A stretch of 64,000 nucleotides of DNA from Agelas oroides (taxonomy: Eukaryota > Porifera > Demospongiae > Agelasida > Agelasidae): the NCBI GenBank assembly GCA_949130485.1, contig OX422183.1, forward strand, positions 3,484,136-3,548,135. The letters run 5' to 3'. A model generated the notes under the pieces. That model saw only the letters and a list, made by a program, of their open reading frames with translations. It made no database searches and was not told the DNA's origin. The first letter of the stretch is position 1. The number at the start of each line of letters is the position of its first letter. Positions 39,401 through 51,400 of this stretch are shown here, in pieces. Position numbers and translations under genes: made by a program.

Positions 39401-42400
39401 CATAGTATATAGAAGGAAGAAGGGTAGAGCAGTGTTTCTACTCAGGAACTCACTATGGAAAGTGTTACCACGGACAAGCCAGATGCGTCACGTGCTTCCG
39501 ACGACGAGCATCTAGATCATCATCGACTGCAAATGGTTTCAGCGTTATCCACAGCTATCTTAGCAAGCGGAGCTATCCGAGGTGTCTGTGTGTGACAGCC
39601 TTTCAGTTGGTTCATTTTCAGATAGCCTATCATAGCAGCTGGTGAAGTTATATCACCCAGCCATACGAAATGGGATGCTGATGGTGACCTTACTTCCAGT
39701 ACAGCAACAGGAAGGAACTCGAGACTGCGGACTCTTCGGGATTGCAACTGCATATAGTGTGGCAATGGGTGAGAACCCCCGCAACGTACATTGACTACAA
39801 CCAAAGCGCAGTGTGAAGGCTGTAGCACTTGGTTCCATTTTAGTGTGTAGGTTTATGTAGTAGCTCTGACACTGATATAAACTGGAAGCGTTCCACTTGT
39901 TCTATGTACTGATGTCATAAGATTCTGTTTCTTGTTAGATGTAGCCATTTAATAGGTCAACACACTCTACATAACTTCTACTTACAGTTAACCTCCATTG
40001 GAGTCACCGACTATAACATGATGTATGGGGGCCCCAATCTCACAAGGGGGGCCTCAAAATGTTAAAATATTAGGGCCCCATGGGGCCCCAAAATGTTAAC
40101 ATTTTGGGAGCCCAGGGCCCTAGAATTTTAAAATTTTGGGGCCCCCAGGGCCCCAAAATGGGGGGGCCCTATTTTCACAAAGTCACAAAAAAGTTTTCTG
40201 AATGAAAACAAGTGCATGTAGGGATGGAACCCTCAAAAACCAACCAAACTAGATGGGAATGACACCACAACAATTTCACACCATCCCTACATCTTGTGCC
40301 ATTTTGCCAACTATACTTTGTGTTTGTTAGTTGTGTTCATAGGAGGGTTGTTGAAGGCAGTGGGATGGGTAGTGCTGGGTGTGGAGTGCATGTTGATGTG
40401 CATGGGGGGTGAGTTATGTTGTGGGTGGCTGTGATGTAGTTGCTATGCTGAGGATGGCAGGTATGGTCTGTCTTGAATTAGTCTTGCAAGCCAGACCCTT
40501 TCTGCGCAGCACCAATCGCATTCAGTATGCGGCACACAGAGGGAAGAAGTTTGATGTTTGGATTTACAATTTCACTTCAAAGCATTTATGACGATTCTTA
40601 GTGCCTTCCTCTGCGTGCCAATACTGAAAGCGATCTGCACTGTGGAACGGAAAGGGTCTGGCTTGTGAGACTAGTCTTGAATGCAGAAACTGTCAAGTGC
40701 ATGAGCTGGGTCTGTTGGAGTAAGTGATGTTGTGAAATTTTATTGCTGCTGAACATGGCAGATATGGATTGTCTTTATGTAAAAGGCTGTGGAGTGAGTA
40801 GCGCTAACTACAGCTAGTATTCATTTAGTGGGTGTGAATAGACTAGAGAGTTTACTGGTGTGCATAGTTGGCAAAATGGCACAAGATGTAGGGATGGTGT
40901 GAAATTGTTGTGGTGTCATTCCCATCTAGTTTGGTTGGTTTTTGAGGGTTCCATCCCTACATGCACTTGTTTTCATTCAGAAAACTTTTTTGTGACTTGT
41001 TCCTGCTCTTTTTTTTTTGTATTGCTTTTTAGGAATGGTAAGAGAGAAGTGACATGGGAGGGTAGGCCGAGGGGAAGATGCATGGTGTGTACAGTATGAT
41101 AGTAGAAAGAGCTAAGAATTGTCATAAATTCAAACGCTTTGAAGTGAAATCGTCAATCCAAACATCAAACTTCGGGGGGTTTAGAAGTACAGTCCAAGCA
41201 AAGCCTCATACAAACCAAGTGAAAAGCAGATGAGTTTAATAAGGCTTTGCATGCAAGCTTATAAATCCTGTGCTCATTTCACGTGGACTACTAATGGGTT
41301 CACCGAAAAACTCTCCATAGACTGTCACCAGAGTATTGAGTCGTAAGACCCCATTACAGAACTGTTTGATGGTGAGTAGCTATAGTCTAAATCGGTTTGA
41401 AACGAACGCATAGGGGTCTGTGGAGCTGAACAACCGCCAGTTCTGTGGCCACCTCTATAGTGCAGAAGTTTGGAATGAAGCCATGCACTGTTGACTCGGT
41501 GCTACTAGAGTTTGAGTATACCAAGCTACCAATAGGCTGCCACTTGCTTCGTTGGAGGAATATGAAGACTCAGGCACAACACAAAAGGAGGATGTTAAGA
41601 AGACACCAGCCAAAGTGCTACCATCAACTCGCAGTAAACATTGTATGTGTACTATATGCATGTAAATGACTATAACAAGCAAATTTGAAATGTGAAAGTT
41701 GACAATAAAACTTGAAATTGAATATCAGTGGCTAGTGTTCTAAGTCATATGAAGTACTTGATGGTTAAAACACTAGCTGGCATAGTACCGTCTATACCAC
41801 TTGAGCTTGGCTTTTGTAGCCTTCAAATTAGTCATACGAGCTGCTGCCCTTTTTTTGTCAGGGTTCCTCCAATAACTACTATGGGAGGATACGCAGGAAG
41901 CTGCCCTTCCTTTCTCAGGGTCCTCCCAATAGCGGGTATGGGAGGATACGCGGGAAGCTGCCCTTCCTTTCCCAGGGTCCTCCCAATAACGGGTATGGGA
42001 GGATGCCCTGGAAGATGCCCTTTTGGTCTCAGGGTCCTCCCAATAACGGGTATGGGAGGACGCCCTTTTCGTCTCAGGGTCCTTCCAATAACAGGCATGG
42101 GAGGACGCCCTTTTCGTCTCAGGGTCCTTCCAATAACAGGCATGGGAGGACGCCCGGGAAGATGCCCTATGTTTCTCCGGGTCCTTCCAGTAATTATTAC
42201 GGGACGCTTGCCTTTTTTCCCCCTTAGTTTCGCAGGTAGTTCTGCTTGTCCTGCGCTCGTTTCTTTCGGACATTACGCATATTGCGTTCGATGTAAAGTG
42301 CAGCACAACCACGTCAACTGATCCACGAAATCAGATTTGCAAACTGCAACGCTCAATCACAATTCTCAACTTCTCGATCTACGAAGTACTGAACCACGTG

Positions 42401-45400
42401 CTCAGTTGAACCCTGGTGACGTAATTATGAGTCATATTTAATTCGAGCAAAATGGCGTGTAGCAGCTAGCGTAAGTGTGAGATTACCTGAGAATCGCCGA
42501 CAAGTTTGAGTTCTTTATTTTAGACCGATAAGTGGCAGGTGCAATACCTAGTGATTTATCCTGTTGTTTTGCGTTTGATTGGTTGTAAAAGCTCCAGCCG
42601 TTATCGTGCTATCGCGGTGAGAGGAAGAAGAAGAAGAAGAAGTCAGAAGATAGACGATTTGTCCGTTTTGGCGACTTGCCGGTCTGGTGCTTAGCGATAC
42701 TTTCCAGCAAACTTAACAGTCTTTTTGCTCATAAAAACACTCGATAATGCCTGATATGGCTCATACAGGCCTTTGACTAATCTAACGAAGACATTTCGAG
42801 CGTGTTATTTGTGCACTTTTAATGTGGCGGCCATTTTTTTTCGGGGTCATCCCTACATATGGCGTACTACCGTACGCCATGATAACAACGGTGCACTTAC
42901 CCCAGGAATGAAACTTTGTCACCAGCTACACCACCGTCACCCCTCACAGCGACTCCCGAAGCGATTTTTTCGCTTACGTGACGTCACACGTTCAATAAAC
43001 CTACATGCCTTGCTATTCACGATTGATAAACTGATGTCTGGCTCCTCCCTTGAGGGTAAAGCTTTTTTAAGATGCCACAAAACTCGTAACTCTAAGGCTT
43101 TCTACTTCAAGTGAATAAATCCTGATCTCTACGGCCTTCTACTTCTGGTCTTGTAGCTAAGTAGCAGTGAACTTTGTTTTTTTCCTAACAAACATTTTAC
43201 TTACGTATAGCACTGAACTCTAAAGTGTTCGAGCCAAGGTAAACTTGCAGCACTAACCTGTTATGAGCATCTTGGGGTGCAGTTACTTTGCTCATTGTAA
43301 AATGATACAGAAACGATTGGCAACTTAAAGAAAGAGCTTTTATCTTACCTGGACAAGGCCACTGATTTATCCCCAGATCATGTCCCCCTTGTATTCTGGT
43401 GAATGAAATCTCCTGACCTACCACCAGCTGCATCAGAATTCAGAAAGGGCCTTTTCCCTACACTCTATTATCAGCAATTGCGGAGTCTGGTGGTCTTACA
43501 TTGAACTTTCCATGATGTTGCAGTTCAATGGTTGATGAACTGCCATCCTGTTTCAATTTACTTTTTCTGTACGTAATTATTTGAACATACAAGAAGTAAT
43601 GGGCATAGTTTGAGCATAGCTAATAGGCAAATCAGGGCATACTTTTGTCAAATTGAGCATATTGGAATAGCATAATAGGTAAAATATTGAGCATAATCCG
43701 CCCAACACTAATGAGGGATATATTCTTGGGACGTATGTGTGTACGTACGTAGCTGGCGGTCACGCATAGGAATGTCAATTGCGGTCATGCTCGGAATGTC
43801 AATTTGCGCTCACGCTCAGGAACTCGTGCGTCACTGCCCGTGATCGTATCGCATTACACGATCAGGACGTTGATGGAGGACGGAGTTGGGGGGACGACGT
43901 TTATTGGCTATGGAGGACGGGGAGGACAGCATGGCTGGGCCTTCGCAACGTACATATTTGGCAGAGTCAAATGCAGAAACGAGTGCTGAACGCAGCCGAC
44001 AGCTGGAAACTCTAAGACAAAAAAGCAAAGAAGTCAGTCCACCGTAGAAGCAAAGAGAGCAAGAAGAGAACAAGAAAGAGTTCAAAAGTAGAAAGCACGT
44101 ATTGGAGAGCCTTCACAAGCCAGGTATTGTTCTTTGGGTTCCCACTAAACCAGCAGCGCACAATTTCTGACACCTGCCCGCCCCACCCGCATGCGCAATG
44201 CACATATGCACTGGTGCATGGCACGGCGTGAGGCATCATACGCATGCATACTCCTAGTTTATTCTTTAGTCAGAGAGTCGGTGTAGGGATGGCACGGATG
44301 CGCAATATATGCAATACTTAAGCAAAAGTCGTATAACTTCACCACAAATATGCTAAAAATGTATTTAAGCACCCTGCCTTCCTCTTTGGATACTTTTATG
44401 ATCAGCAAGACTCATATAGCCTAGTTGTCCAAAAGCCTCCCAGACAGATAGCTACACACAAAGGTGTGCGGGGTAGCCAAAGTACCATTTTTGTTCTTCT
44501 GACTTGAGTTCCAGTGCTCGCTCCAAGCAGAGATGGAAATACGGACCAAGGAAGCTTAAGGTACCCATAGCCTAATAAAGACTTCCAGTAAATAGCTTAC
44601 GGTGGTTAAAGAGTTAATGCTGACTCGGGTTTTACAACAGCTTTTATAGTTACTTTTCTTGTGACATTTGTGGCATACTGCTTCTTTGGCGGGACATTGT
44701 GGTCTACCGTGAGGCGGTGACTGTCCACACCTTGTACAACCCTGCGGTCTGGGGGCTGGCCTTGTAAACTTGGCTTTTGCTCTCTAGGCTGCCTGCGACT
44801 CGGCTGCAAGTTTTTACGGCTTCGATGGTCGACCCTCTCAACACTTCTCCTCAGACTACACTTTGCTGCTTCTTAACGGCTTCACTCTGTCGTGCTTCGA
44901 TTACGGCTGACTCGAGAGTGAGGTCCGGATTCATCTGGAGCTTTTCGGACAATTTACTGTCTTTGATCCCCACTAAGATTCGGTCCCTCACTAGCTCGTC
45001 GTGGAGGATTCCGTACTCGCAGTGTTCCGCAAGCCGATACAAATCTGTAATGAACTCGTCTACCGTTTCACTGTCCTGCTTACGGCGGTTGAATTTCGCT
45101 CTCTCGTGTGTTGAATTTCTCTCTCTCGGGTTGGTATCCCCATGCCAGTCTGCATCCACTTGGCAAGACTTGGGACTGCAGTTTGAAGGTGATCAGTGGA
45201 CGGCTAAGCAGTCCAATACCGGATTGTCCATTTCTTTCTTTTGGCCAGTCCATGATCGTTCTACGTTCGATAGAAGTGTGAAGCGGACTCCTATTGCACC
45301 AAGCCCCATTGCTTTTAGGACCAGAGGCCGAATCAAAAACTCACATAATGTTACATAACCACTGTGTGTAAGATCTAGGGTACTCTTAGTATTATTTGAG

Positions 45401-48400
45401 TGTCCTGTACATGAATATGTACAAATTTTTACAGAAAAAAAGTGCTTATTTGGAATTCCTTCGTCTTACTCACAAGATCGGAAGACTGTCTGAATCGCTC
45501 GAAGCGTTTACTTCACCTGGGCCACTCCTCAGGCTTTGCAAAATCAAACTTCTTGATTGCGAGGATTCGATAGGATGCCATTTACCCGTCAGTAGTCTTG
45601 ATCCCACTCTGACACCATGTACAAGTCTCATTTAGTAAACGGTTCATGTCAACAGCAACACAAATGCAGACTGATACATCTGTACAGCACATTATAAATC
45701 CAACACAAAACTACTTTAATGACACATACACTTCCATGAAGTACAAAGATTAATTACATTAGGAACACACACATCACATACGACTACAATCTAGCGCCAC
45801 TCTTTCTCTTTGTCGCCACGATCCACAAAAATATTTATCGCCACTCAAGGGGACGCCGAGAAGTAACATTTTACGCCACTCGTTTTTCATCTAGCGGCAC
45901 TCCTTTTCTCGCTTTATATCTCTCGCTTTATATCGCCACTAAATGAGCGCCACTTTTTAAACGGTATTCCATATGGTATTTCATACAAGCATATAGTCAC
46001 TCTACTATCTATGATACAAGCTATAAATAGAGCGTTTTCAGCACGTGATCACAATTCCGTATACTAGAAATGAACCGCCATCTTGGTGTACAACTTGTAC
46101 AGTATCAGAGAGTCGGTAGACTCTCTATGTAGGGATGGCGCCGACGCGCAATATATGCAATACTTAAGCAAAAGCCGTATAACTTCACCACAAACATGCT
46201 AAAAGCTTATTTAAGCGCCCAGGCTTCCTCTTTGAGTGGCTTTGTGATCAGCAAGACTCATATAAGTGGCCAAAAGCCACGCGGAAGATAGCTAAACGCA
46301 AAAGTGTGCAGTCATGAAAGTGCCATTTTTCGTATTCTTCTTTCTTCTTTCTTCTTTCTTTGTTCAGACCACTTGTCAAAACGACAATAACTCGAAAACA
46401 GCTAAAGTGCTCACCTTGATTTTAGCACGAAACTGATGTTCATCACAGCGCGCAGCTTCCCAACCACTCAGCGTCTTCATAGCTTCAAATTTACCCTGGT
46501 CAAGAAAAGCGATTCACAACACACTGAGGCTGCTGTCCGTTGCTTAGGACGCCATTTTCTAATTTGTACGCATGCGCACACGAAGTCTCGTTCCCACACC
46601 AAAGACCACGGTCATTGGTCTGGAAGCGAGACTAGTACGCGAAATCGCCAGCGGGCAGTATCAGAGTATGCCTAGCTGGCACTGTCTTTCCCCTCGCGGC
46701 ATTGGGCAAGGCTTATGAACACCACGTAGGTAAGGCGCTACCTATTTGTAGCTACACTAAAAATAGCCTACTCACAGCTTTAGTGAACTGTAAAGCTAGC
46801 ATGCATGGTAAGTTGTCAGTATGATAGTTTTCTGTGCTGCAGCTGGTCAGTCGTCATGTGATTGACAACTGAATCATGAAAATGGTTTCACAAAGTTTGG
46901 TAGGGAGAGCGGTTGGCCCTTCATCAGGTTCTAGTTGGCTATATTACACATTATTATTACATGCCTGGAACTATTGTCAACGCCATTTCAAGTTCTGGTG
47001 TTGTGGTTACACTTGAAATATTCTTCTTAGGCTTAGGTCTAACTGTAACTGAGATTAACATCAAAAAAGTACAGAAACAAGACTTAAAAAACATTAAAAA
47101 TGTAAAAAGATGTAGGGATGGCATGCCAAAAAGTATGCAAACAAGGTAGGGATAATGCATGAAAGCAAAGGTCAACATATTGGCAAAGCCCCATCCCTAC
47201 ATCTTTTTCACACTGCAGTCAGGGGGCCTTCCTAAAACGTAGCATAAGTACACCCCAACCTTTACTGGCAGTTCATGGCTGTAGCCTCGTTCTCAGGCAA
47301 CTTCCTAGCTCCTCCCACATGGCCTGGGAATGAGGCTAGTATGATCCAGCATTATGTAAGTGTTGTAAAAGCGTGGTTTTAGCCTCATCCCAAGGCCACC
47401 TTCCTCCTCCCACCTGGCCTAGGAACGAGGCTAATATTATTTGCAGCTGTATAGGTATGTTTGCCTCATAGGTAGCTATAAGATAGCTACCAAGTAGCTT
47501 TACTGCCAAGATACTACTTGTAGTGACAGTGGCACCCTTGTTACATGCCTCTGATACAACCTAGACACTGAGCTTGAGTGGGCTGCAGACTGATTAGTGT
47601 GCAAAACTCAAGTACTCATGCACAGCATTAATAACTGCATGGATGGGTGCAGATTCAGCTCTAAAACATGCATGCTGTCTAACTGCAGTGTGAAAAAGAT
47701 GTAGGGATGGGGCTTTGCCAATATGTTGACCTTTGCTTTCATGCATTATCCCTACCTTGTTTGCATACTTTTTGGCATGCCATCCCTACATCTTTTTACA
47801 TTTTTAATGTTTTTTAAGTCTTGTGTTATTAGCAGTATATGCGATATCGATTAAAACACCCACAGGTAAGCGTTTATATAGCTGTTTTAACTTATGTAGC
47901 AATGGTATTTTGTCCGATTCAACACATATTAGAAGCATTATAAGTATATCACTCATTTCGTGAAGATCGCCATAGAAGCTCCTATCTCGTTGTGCACCAA
48001 AATGGCGGCTGTTTTCTGATTTCCTTCGTAATCTCGAACGTAATGACGTCACGTGCAATCGCTCTTATGTCTATATGCACAAATTTTACATTGGGCTATT
48101 CCATTTAATAAGCATACACCCCCTGTGGATGGGCTTTAATTATGTCGAGGGGGGTGTATTGTCAGAATTGTTATTTGTGTCAAGGGGGGTAGAAGTGGTT
48201 AATCTTAATTATGTATGGGGGGTATTGTCAGAATTGTGATTTGTGTCGAAGGGGGTAAACTTAAGTAGTATTATGTCTGGGGGGGGGGGGGGGGGGCAGT
48301 GTTATCAGAATTATGTTTAGTGTCATGGGGGTACAAGTGATTCAAGCTTAATTATGTACAGGGGGTGTATCATCAGAATTATGATTAGTGTCAAGGGGGT

Positions 48401-51400
48401 ACAAGTGATTCAAGCTTTATGTACAGGGGGTGTATCATCAGAATTATGATTTGTGTCAAGGGGGGTTGAAGTAGATAAACTTCAAGTAGAATTACGTCCA
48501 GGGGGGTGTATTGCCAGAGGTATGATTAGTGTCAAGGGGGGTACAAGTGGTTCAGGGGGTGTATTGCCAGAAGTACAAGTGGTTCAGGGGGTGTATTGAC
48601 AGAATTGTGATTTGTGTCGAAGGGGGTAAACTTATGTGTTATGTCTGGGGGGGGGGGGGGGGGGGGGGGGCAGTGTTATCAGAATTATGTTTAGTGTCAA
48701 GAGGGTACAAGTGATTCAAGCTTAATTATGTACAGGGGGTGTATCATCAGAATTATGATTAGTGTCAAGGGTGTACAAGTGATTCAAGCTTAATTATGTA
48801 CAGGGGGTGTATCATCAGAATTATGATTAGTGTCAAGGGGGTACAAGTGATTCAAGCTTTATGTACAGGGGGTGTATCATCAGAATTATGATTTGTGTCA
48901 AGGGGGGTTGAAGTAGATAAACTTCAAGTAGAATTACGTCCAGGGGGGTGTATTGCCAGAAGTACAAGTGGTTCAGGGGGTGTATTGACAGAATTGTGAC
49001 TTGTGTCAAGGGGGATAAATGAAAGTATAATTATGTCCATGGGGTTGTAATACAGTGGAACCCCGTGGAAAACCCTCAACAGCAGACACCCTGCATATAG
49101 CTAAAGCATTTCAGCAACTGTTGGTTAACTCTTGTGAGCAGGCGTGATGGAACTTGCATAGCTAAAAGAAATGAAATCACTCAATTTTTTTTATAAAAAA
49201 AAATTACCTATAGCTAAATCAAGTAGCTATTTTCTATTTCTGTAAATAGAAGTGGAAAATAGCTACTTGATTATACATGATGCCTTAATTCTGTTAATTG
49301 TGTCAGGGAGTACTATATACATCCCACTTGATTTGCTGTCCTGGGGGTTGGAAAAGCTGTTAATTACATCTGGGGGTGCTATATCCCATTTGATTGGCTA
49401 TCTAAAGGGGTAGGCATGCTCTTAGTTGTATCAGGGGGGCACTAAGTCCCATTTGATTGGCTGTCCAGGTGTAGGGGGGGATGAGCACAAAGCACGAGGC
49501 ACAGAAATGAAAAATTTTAATGATGACCTGACAGGACTAGAAAAGTGAAATGAGTTTCTGGGCAGATACAAATAATCTAAATGATCCCTAGACAATCATA
49601 CTGAGACTCTGGACAAAAATTATTATAATGACTCCTTGGACAGATACAAAATAAAATATGTGAATGACGTTCTTGACAGAGATGAACAGATCCCCAAAAA
49701 GTTCCTTAGGACAGGTAGGAGAATTTAACAAGTTATGCACGGCAGCTACATGTTTACAATAATGAAAACAAGCACATGCAAGGATGGAATCCCCAAATAG
49801 CAACTAAACAAGGAGCAACGCCGCAACACCTTTACATCTTGTGCCATTTTCCCATGCAACCATTGTTTGTTACAGAATGTTGCAATTATGATGATTATCC
49901 AGTGTTTGTTTTAATTTGAAAGTACTTTCTGGCAGCTACAAACTTACAACCTTGTACATTGTATACATATGTGGTTAGTTGTTGCCTTCAAAACAAAAAG
50001 TAGATGTCAGTTGTCTCTGTAGCTGTGAAGAAAGGGGTATTTCCTAAATGGGAGCTATATAGCATGACCAGTAAGACAAAAATTTTTCAACATTCTGAGC
50101 ATAGGTCACGATGCTGAGCATCTTGCTTGATGTATCTACCAATTCACACCTTGTTTCTGCTTAAAACTTGCTGTGGTATCTATCAAACAGAATCTACAAC
50201 TTCCTATGTACTGTGTGAACTACCTTCTACATTGTATGTATACTATTAGCCACACTCAGAGTTTGGTGATTGTTGACCATAATCCCTGACTACATAGTGT
50301 ATTTTACAACAGAGGTTTTAGTGCATTATTGCATGAGTGCAGGAATGAATTTTCACGACTCCAAATGAGATTTGAAAACACTCCCTGTCAAGTGCAGTAT
50401 CTCACATTGCACGGAAAGTAGTGTAAATATCTATGGACAAAATTGTCTTGCCAACAGCCGAGCAGTGCTTACAGTACATGGAGAGCCTGTATTTACATTA
50501 TACTATTTTAACACTACCTGTGCATATTGCACATTAGCTCTATGGAACTTAACACAATGCACACTCCAAGTATAGCTTTCTTGTAATTGTTTAGTGAACG
50601 CAAGTACAGTTCTGAAGAGCAGCTGTGTTTTTAAGTCAGGTTGTTACTGTACAGTAACTTGTAAAAACAACGAGTAATTTGATTACACAGCATGCATGTT
50701 AGCCACACCAGTAGAATTATGTTTTAGCTCAGCCTGTGCTCTGGAACTTGGGATCATTAATCCCTGGCTACCATACTCTAACTATAACAAATCTACAACT
50801 TCCTATGAGTTCATTACTTACCTGATACTACAGAAACAAGAATGAAGTGGAAAAATAGTAAATTTGTGTTCATAGTTATTATATATTCACTGTTTTGGTC
50901 ATTGAGGTAGCCAATGTCAACTATACAGCACCAACAGTATAACAACTGCCACAGCTTCGGCATGCACTCTACATTTATTAGCCCAACATAGCCTACCGCA
51001 CAAAGCTCATTGAGTCTTCATTGCACTGCAACGCAACATGGCCTTCAAATTTGCCTCTAATAGGCTTGCGCACATTATTTGATGAGCCAGTTACTGTCAT
51101 CACATGCATTACAGAGACAACAGTAGTTATTAGTGTTTGAGGATAAGTGCCAGTTACTTTATTGAAAGAGGCAGCACTGAGAAGCTTGTTGAACCATCTC
51201 CAAGTTTTCCGACCTATTGCTGAGCTCAATAGCTTGCAAAATAAAAGTATGTCACACCATTTTTTTTTTCAATCATGTTTATATAAGCCCATTACACACA
51301 CATCTACTACTGCTGTCTCATTCTAATTATTGGGGTGATTTTTGATTTTGCTGCTTGCAATGAGGGAGTAAAGTTGCACTTGCCACATAGAGATTGTGAG

